Source: an uncultured Acidaminococcus sp.
Lineage (GTDB): Bacteria > Bacillota_C > Negativicutes > Acidaminococcales > Acidaminococcaceae
DNA length: 9,301 bases
Assembly (NCBI GenBank): GCA_900314165.1
Contig: OMUE01000118.1
Span: forward strand, 1 to 9,301
Reading direction: 5' to 3'
This document shows, one piece after another, positions 5,204 to 9,301 of this stretch. A program made the position numbers and the translations under genes. The notes beneath the pieces are model-generated. The model searched no databases and was not told the origin of the DNA. It saw nothing but the letters and a program-made list of their open reading frames with translations. Position 1 is the stretch's first letter. The number at the start of each line of letters is the position of its first letter.

Positions 5204-5760
5204 TTATTTACCTTATCCAGCAGTTGTTCCGTCACACCGGAGGGATCTCTCAGTTCAGGGAACATGCTGTCCAGCAGGAATTTGCCGGATTCCGTTTTAA
5301 ATACATTGGCCTTGAAAGCCTGATAATCCACTCTCCATTTCTTTCCTTCATCGCAGTTTACCAGATAATCGGCTTCCAGCATAATTTGGTAATCCAGGCC
5401 ATCCACCTTCGTGTACGTATGATGATGCGTAACAATGAAGACGATACGTTCCAGCACATCTGCTGGCAGGTTGAATTCAGCAAAGAAAGGACGCAGCAAA
5501 GCTTCGCTTTCGATTTCCTGATTATGGCCCAGGGTGTTGCCATATTTCTTGCGGCAGGTAGGGCAGGCAATGTCATGGGTAATAGCGGTCAGTTCCAAGG
5601 TAAACAGGGCCTTTTCATCCAGACCTTCCAGGATACCCAGGGTTCTGGCATAGTTATGGACCTTCAGGAAGTGGTTGATATCTTCCCGGTTACCCTTATA
5701 TTCCACAATCATCTTTTTCACAGCTTTAGCAATCAGCTGATCCATTTCCGTTCTATTCAT
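5200..5760 (-). CDS. HD-domain protein, probable metal-dependent phosphohydrolase
   Basis: A 186-residue soluble protein. The HD superfamily signature is complete: His35 (VHNYART), His62-Asp63 (THDIA), the HHH cluster at 112-114, and Asp131 (LEADYLV). HD proteins bind one or two metal ions and usually cleave phosphate esters or nucleotides; the substrate here is unknown. The HDIACPTCRKKYGNT stretch (62-76) places Cys66 and Cys69 beside the metal site; I recall this CxxC pattern in a subgroup of gut-bacterial HD proteins, so it may be conserved. The ATG is 6 bases after GGAGGA (5767-5772). The gene is monocistronic, converges on the hydrolase, and its stop codon lies in the shared terminator. 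Confidence 0.9.
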   Translation of the reverse strand: MNRTEMDQLIAKAVKKMIVEYKGNREDINHFLKVHNYARTLGILEGLDEKALFTLELTAITHDIACPTCRKKYGNTLGHNQEIESEALLRPFFAEFNLPADVLERIVFIVTHHHTYTKVDGLDYQIMLEADYLVNCDEGKKWRVDYQAFKANVFKTESGKFLLDSMFPELRDPSGVTEQLLDKVNK

Positions 5761-5826
5761 GAAAATTCCTCCAATGCACAGTCTTAATAAGTGTAAATAA
5801 AATTACAGTATTTTATTTGCTTTCTT

Positions 5827-5835
5827 ATTGTACCA
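5827..5835 (-). promoter_or_regulatory. candidate extended -10 promoter of the HD-domain gene
   Basis: On the minus strand TGGTACAAT gives an extended -10 (TGn plus TACAAT). A TTGACA (5840-5845) is only 7 bases upstream, too close to be its -35, and no other good -10 stands at 16-18 bases from that TTGACA. Either this extended -10 works without a -35, or the promoter lies elsewhere. Confidence 0.4.
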
Positions 5836-5843
5836 CACTTGTC

Positions 5844-5906
5844 AAGCCTTTGTATGTTGTATCCCCAACAAAAAGAGAGTTTTACAGAAATCTTACAGAA
5901 AGGCTT
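5844..5906. repeat. inverted repeat enclosing 11-base direct repeats between thrC-like and HD genes
   Basis: AAGCCTTT (5844-5851) and AAAGGCTT (5899-5906) are perfect inverted repeats 47 bases apart. Inside are two direct repeats of TTACAGAAA at an 11-base period (5882 and 5893) and a possible third, TTACGA, at 5905. The two-turn same-face spacing suggests a tandem regulator site upstream of the HD gene. The stretch has no clear terminator for the thrC-like gene. Confidence 0.4.
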
Positions 5907-5911
5907 ACGAT

Positions 5912-7009
5912 TCAATGGTCTGACTTCAGGCCGGCACCACACATGGTGATGAGGGTATCCGGAGTAGAACCGTACAGGCGGCAGTATTCTTCGTAGGCTG
6001 CATAGTTAGCAGCCGTGGTGTGTTCGCAATAGATGCCCTGCAGAGCGATTTTCGCCCGGGCTTCCAGGATCTTGTCCTCCGGTGCATGGACGAAGCGTAT
6101 GTGGTATTTCTTCGCATAAGCCAGAATTTCTGCACCTCGCATGGGTTTGCCGATGGCGATGCCTTCTGCAATAGTGGGCTCAACGTTTACTTCTGCCGGT
6201 TCCGTAAGGCCCTGAGCTTCCGCCGTCAGCAGCGGGTCGCACTTTTCGCTCTGGAGTGCGATAATCTGAGGCATATGGTCGATACAGCCGCTTTTTAGCA
6301 GATGTTCCAGCCCTTTAATCACGCCGATAAACAAGGTGCCATTGCCGGTAGGAACCATGATGTTCTCCGGAATCCGTCCCAGCTGCTCATAGGTTTCGTA
6401 GATATACGTCTTTGTGCCTTCGTAAAAGAACGGATTATACACGTGGTTAGCATAGTACACGCCTTCGTCCTTCACCTTCTGGCGGCACACATCGGCACAA
6501 TGGTCTCGGCTGCCGGGCACTACATGGACCACAGCCCCATGAGCTTTGATCATGTCGATTTTCTTGGGAGACGTGCCTTCCGGCACGAAGATTTCGCAGG
6601 CAATCCCTGCCCGGGCACAATAGGCCGCCACAGAGTTGCCTGCATTGCCGCTGGAATCCTGTACTACCCGGTCCACTCCAATGGACTTGCAATGAGACAC
6701 CAGGACAGCGGCACCACGATCTTTAAAAGATAACGTGGGCATGAAGTAGTCCATTTTAAACAGCACGTCCTTGTTAAACCGGATAATAGGAGTCATGCCT
6801 TCTCCCAGAGATACATCTTTCCAGGAATCATCGTCCAAAGCCATAAACCTGCGATAGCGAAACATGCTCCATTCGTTTTTGTCTATAGCAGCTAACGAAA
6901 ATTCCGGCGGTTCGAATTGCAGCTGCCATAAGCCCCCGCATTCACATTTTGGTTCCCGGGTGCTTACAGGCATAACCTTGCCACATTTTGTACAGACAAA
7001 CTTTATCAT
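5912..7009 (-). CDS. threonine-synthase-like PLP-dependent enzyme
   Basis: A 365-residue fold-type II PLP enzyme resembling threonine synthase. An N-terminal zinc ribbon has Cys6, Cys9, Cys22 and Cys24 (CTKCG, CECGG). The PLP lysine is Lys96 in LSFKDRGA, the cofactor-ring loop is SSGNAGN (119-125), the phosphate-binding loop PTGNGT (220-225), and the C-terminus has CGAGLK (357-362). Threonine synthase converts O-phosphohomoserine to threonine, but family members include lyases and other beta/gamma-replacement enzymes. It is the last gene after asparaginase, not in a hom-thrB cluster, which leaves its reaction open. I chose ATG at 7007-7009, with AAAGGTG 5 bases upstream and directly before the zinc ribbon; an upstream in-frame start at 7063 would overlap asparaginase and adds unrelated residues. 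Confidence 0.85.
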   Translation of the reverse strand: MIKFVCTKCGKVMPVSTREPKCECGGLWQLQFEPPEFSLAAIDKNEWSMFRYRRFMALDDDSWKDVSLGEGMTPIIRFNKDVLFKMDYFMPTLSFKDRGAAVLVSHCKSIGVDRVVQDSSGNAGNSVAAYCARAGIACEIFVPEGTSPKKIDMIKAHGAVVHVVPGSRDHCADVCRQKVKDEGVYYANHVYNPFFYEGTKTYIYETYEQLGRIPENIMVPTGNGTLFIGVIKGLEHLLKSGCIDHMPQIIALQSEKCDPLLTAEAQGLTEPAEVNVEPTIAEGIAIGKPMRGAEILAYAKKYHIRFVHAPEDKILEARAKIALQGIYCEHTTAANYAAYEEYCRLYGSTPDTLITMCGAGLKSDH

Positions 7010-7049
7010 AGTTTCACCTTTAACTCTCAATCTAAGGGTGTATCCTATT

Positions 7050-8030
7050 TTAATACTCCCCAAACCACTTCTGGATCTTGTCCAAGTCCCGGGTCTTTGT
7101 CAGAGCCAGCTGCAACAGGATCCGGGCTTTCTGAGGGGACAAGTTATCGGCAGCGGCAAGGCCCTGCCATAAAGGGACAGGACTTACTACGCCGCTATGA
7201 GTCCGGCTGGCCCGAACCACGACAAGGCCCTGTTCCCGCGCTTTGTCTAACAGGGGCAGCAGGTATTTCGGAATGCTGCCGTGGCCCATGCCTACAAGGA
7301 CAAGACCCTGAACGCCGTCCCGCATAGCAGCTGTAATCAGGTCCCCGCTCATGGCCAGATGGCAGTAGAGAATCCATACTGAGGGCAGCACCTGATCCTT
7401 TTTCACATACCATTCGGATTCATAGGTATGTTTCCTCAAGGGCTTCTGATAAAACAGGGGCACTCCATCCTGCATGACGCCAATACAGCCCAGCTGTCCG
7501 TCCGTAAACGTATGGACATGGGTCGTATCCGTCTTTTCCAGGAAACGGGCGCAGCAAATGGTGCTGTTCATGCACTGCAGGACCCCGTACTCCCCTGCTT
7601 CCTTGCAGCAGGCCAGGCGGACGGCTTCCAACAGGTTAAGAGGTCCGTCGGCACTAATAGCTGTGGCCGGTCGCATAGCACCCACAATGACGATGGGCTT
7701 ATGAGTGTGCACCGTTAGATTCAGGAAATAGGCCGTTTCATCCATGGAATCCGTGCCGTGGGTAATGACCACGCCATCCACGTCCTCCCGTTCCAGCACT
7801 TCCTGAACCCGGATAGACAGGCCCAGCAGCATGGCTTCCGTCATGCTGCCGCTATCGATATTGCAGAATTGTTCTCCGGTAATCCGGGCACATTCACTGA
7901 TCTGAGGTACGGCCCTGACCAATTCCTCCACGCCGATTTCCCCGGCCTTATAGCCCAGCAGCTGCTCTTTAGAAGCACCCCGTCCTGCAATCGTCCCGCC
8001 GCAACCAATAATATAGATGGATGGCAGCAT
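7050..8030 (-). CDS. L-asparaginase, cytoplasmic
   Basis: A 326-residue asparaginase of the bacterial type I/II class, hydrolysing L-asparagine to aspartate and ammonia. Catalytic residues by comparison with E. coli AnsB are visible: nucleophile Thr13 (GGTIAG), Tyr27 (LLGYKAG), substrate-contact Ser60 (NIDSGS), the second triad Thr93-Asp94 (THGTDSMDET), and Lys166 (EKTDTTHVHTF). There is no signal peptide, so it should be cytoplasmic, unlike secreted AnsB. Some glutaminase activity is possible. The ATG is 6 bases after AAGGAGGG (8037-8044). It lies 40 bases after the unknown gene and 40 bases before the thrC-like gene, in one operon. The product, aspartate, can feed fermentation through fumarate or threonine-related reactions. 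I do not assign ansA or ansB because the family split is unclear from the sequence alone. Confidence 0.93.
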   Translation of the reverse strand: MLPSIYIIGCGGTIAGRGASKEQLLGYKAGEIGVEELVRAVPQISECARITGEQFCNIDSGSMTEAMLLGLSIRVQEVLEREDVDGVVITHGTDSMDETAYFLNLTVHTHKPIVIVGAMRPATAISADGPLNLLEAVRLACCKEAGEYGVLQCMNSTICCARFLEKTDTTHVHTFTDGQLGCIGVMQDGVPLFYQKPLRKHTYESEWYVKKDQVLPSVWILYCHLAMSGDLITAAMRDGVQGLVLVGMGHGSIPKYLLPLLDKAREQGLVVVRASRTHSGVVSPVPLWQGLAAADNLSPQKARILLQLALTKTRDLDKIQKWFGEY

Positions 8031-8070
8031 AGGAATCCCTCCTTACAGATATAAAGTCCACTATTATCTT

Positions 8071-8394
8071 TCATTCCTCTATCAGATCCGAATCATCCAC
8101 AGCCAGAGCGTTAGGAAAATGGGCGTTCATAAAATCTGCTTCATCGGAATATAAACATACATCATTATAAAATTTCCAGACTTCATGGCCTTCGCTGCCG
8201 TTATCCTCAATTTCTCCGTAGGTCACATGGAACTTGCCATCCTTGACCAGGATAAATACGGGCAGCGTTTCTGTGCGGCCAAAGCCCATGGTTTCGTCCT
8301 TGCACACCAGATACACATCATACCCATTCCATCTTTCAGGGCATTTTTCGGCGTAGGCCCCATAATATTGTTCTACGATTTCCTGAATCTTCAT
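8071..8394 (-). CDS. uncharacterised 107-residue protein
   Basis: I do not recognise this family. It is a small, acidic, soluble protein without signal peptide or membrane segments. It has an N-terminal helix (MKIQEIVEQYYGAYAEKC) and a central stretch of alternating strands (YDVYLVCKDETMGFG, LPVFILVKDGKFHVTYGEI), and an acidic C-terminus ending DDSDLIEE. The ATG follows GAAGGGG (8400-8406), which overlaps the stop codon of the permease gene; the intergenic gap is only 11 bases. This spacing and typical codon use support a real gene co-translated with the permease and asparaginase genes. A role in the same amino-acid operon is all that can be inferred. Confidence 0.8.
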   Translation of the reverse strand: MKIQEIVEQYYGAYAEKCPERWNGYDVYLVCKDETMGFGRTETLPVFILVKDGKFHVTYGEIEDNGSEGHEVWKFYNDVCLYSDEADFMNAHFPNALAVDDSDLIEE

Positions 8395-8405
8395 AGTTAC
8401 CCCTT

Positions 8406-9134
8406 CTATAACAATCCCTTCACAGCCGTTATGGCACCGGATACTGCCAAAACAGCATAGACAATTTTTTTGACTTTAGCTCCATCAATATGTTTCACAA
8501 TCTGGCCGCCAATGATGCTGCCGATGACCATGCCAACGCTGCCAGCAATCATGCTGGGAATCATCTCCGTTGTGAAAAAGCCGTTATAGAGCCGGACGAA
8601 TGTACTATACAGATTGCCCGTAAAGAAAAGCGCACTCATGGTGCCAATATACTCTTCCTTGTCCTTTAGGACGGCCACATAATACAACACCATGAGAGGA
8701 CCGCTGATGCCAAAGAAGCTGTTCGTAATACTGGCCACCAGCATGCAGATGACAGCATTCCGGAACGTGTTTTCCAGTTTGATTTTCTTCGAAAAAAACA
8801 TGAAATACAGGGCAAGGGCAAACAAAAATATTCCAAAAAGATATTTGTATGCTTCCAGATTGACCCCTGAAGCCAGATGCGTAAAGAAAGTGGTGCCAGC
8901 AAAATAAAACAGCATGGGTCCTATGGCCTGGCGGAATCTCACTTTATCCCGATACCGATGGATGATGGTCAGGTTCATGGGCATGGCACACACCCCTGCA
9001 ATGCTCATAGCCGCCTTCATGGTCTCAAAATACGGCAACACCACCATGAGGATGACCACAGCCCCAAAACCGGAAACCCCTTGCACAAGCCCTGCAAACA
9101 GAGAGGTAATAAAGACTGTAATAATCTCCATCAT
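8406..9134 (-). CDS. TSUP family permease (TauE/SafE-like)
   Basis: A 242-residue inner-membrane protein with about seven to eight hydrophobic segments (roughly 4-32, 42-58, 68-88, 98-114, 126-154, 162-180, 192-212, 222-240). It carries the two duplicated TSUP motifs: GLVQGVSGFGAVVILMVVLP in the first half and ITNSFFGISGPLMVLYYV in the second. TSUP proteins move small organic or sulfur-containing anions such as sulfite, sulfoacetate, taurine-related compounds or other carboxylates; the substrate here is unknown. GGGAGGT (9141-9147) is 6 bases before the first of two adjacent ATGs (9132-9134 and 9129-9131), so the start may be one codon later. It lies 32 bases after a partial gene. Confidence 0.93.
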   Translation of the reverse strand: MMEIITVFITSLFAGLVQGVSGFGAVVILMVVLPYFETMKAAMSIAGVCAMPMNLTIIHRYRDKVRFRQAIGPMLFYFAGTTFFTHLASGVNLEAYKYLFGIFLFALALYFMFFSKKIKLENTFRNAVICMLVASITNSFFGISGPLMVLYYVAVLKDKEEYIGTMSALFFTGNLYSTFVRLYNGFFTTEMIPSMIAGSVGMVIGSIIGGQIVKHIDGAKVKKIVYAVLAVSGAITAVKGLL

Positions 9135-9166
9135 AAATACACCTCCCTACTTCTAATGTCTTATAT

Positions 9167-9301
9167 CTACCCTTCGTACTCTGCTGTTCCGCGTACTTTC
9201 GTAGCCGTAATCTTCCCATTTTCAACTACAATTTCCGAATCAATGATGTGAATGTCAACCAAAAAGTGAGCCACTTGCTCACGAATTTTTGAGCCACTCT
9301 T
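9167..9301 (-). CDS. C-terminal 44 residues of an unrecognised gene (partial)
   Basis: The minus strand is open from the window edge to a TAG at 9167-9169, encoding a tail that ends GKITATKVRGTAEYEG. The strand-like pattern DIHIIDSEIVVENGKI looks like ordinary coding sequence, and the stop is 32 bases before the permease start, so it is probably the previous gene of the operon. The family cannot be told from this fragment. A six-pair hairpin GTGAGC/GCTCAC lies within it at about 9268-9284. Confidence 0.6.
   Translation of the reverse strand, partial: KSGSKIREQVAHFLVDIHIIDSEIVVENGKITATKVRGTAEYEG

Noticed and set aside
5840..5845. TTGACA as the -35 of the HD gene promoter
   Set aside because: The only good -10 (TACAAT) is 7 bases away and no hexamer at 16-18 bases fits, so it is not a paired -35 as it stands.
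7010..7063. Longer start for the thrC-like gene
   Set aside because: The 18 extra residues overlap the asparaginase end and do not resemble the family; the ATG at 7009 has AAAGGTG correctly spaced and directly precedes the zinc ribbon.
1..9301. CRISPR array, phage, toxin-antitoxin or defence system
   Set aside because: No regularly spaced repeats, integrase, transposase, nuclease or paired small genes of that type are visible; all large genes have ordinary metabolic or regulatory assignments.

Overview
The window reads as bacterial chromosome, probably a Firmicute with diderm-type gut relatives (Negativicutes, for example the Acidaminococcaceae, is my best guess). The reasons are a Gram-positive-style LexA and LexA box, strong AGGAGG ribosome sites, moderate GC, an AtuA plus DUF4387 pair, and short GC-rich intergenic repeats of a kind I associate with gut Firmicutes. 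The taxonomic call is inference only. No rRNA, tRNA, CRISPR array, insertion sequence or phage gene is visible.

Layout. 1-120: possible lysine-rich tail of an upstream gene, encoded by a (GAAAAAA)4 repeat, then a strong hairpin. 121-480: AT-rich, without a convincing gene. 491-1236: lexA with a textbook promoter overlapped by a LexA box, followed by two terminators, the second shared with the converging minus-strand genes. 1387-3062 (minus): two-gene operon of an AtuA-family protein and a DUF4387 protein. 3063-3305: divergent control region with a 20-22 bp palindrome about 65 bp upstream of the inferred AtuA start site. 3306-4217: a LysR-type regulator that probably controls the pair. 4344-5105: an alpha/beta hydrolase flanked on both sides by copies of the same two-hairpin repeat. 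5200-5760 (minus): an HD-domain phosphohydrolase-like protein converging on the hydrolase, with a shared terminator between them. 5912-9301 (minus): a tightly spaced run in the order partial unknown gene, TSUP-family permease, 107-residue unknown protein, cytoplasmic L-asparaginase, and a threonine-synthase-like PLP enzyme.

How the genes may work together. The left part holds SOS control (lexA), probably unrelated to its neighbours. The AtuA/DUF4387/LysR block looks like a substrate-inducible catabolic module whose substrate cannot be read from the sequence. The last block links asparagine hydrolysis to a PLP lyase or synthase and an anion exporter, suggesting an amino-acid degradation or interconversion operon. 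I see no defence or mobile system. The least explained items are the DUF4387 pair, the 107-residue protein, the intergenic repeat family and the lexA upstream region.
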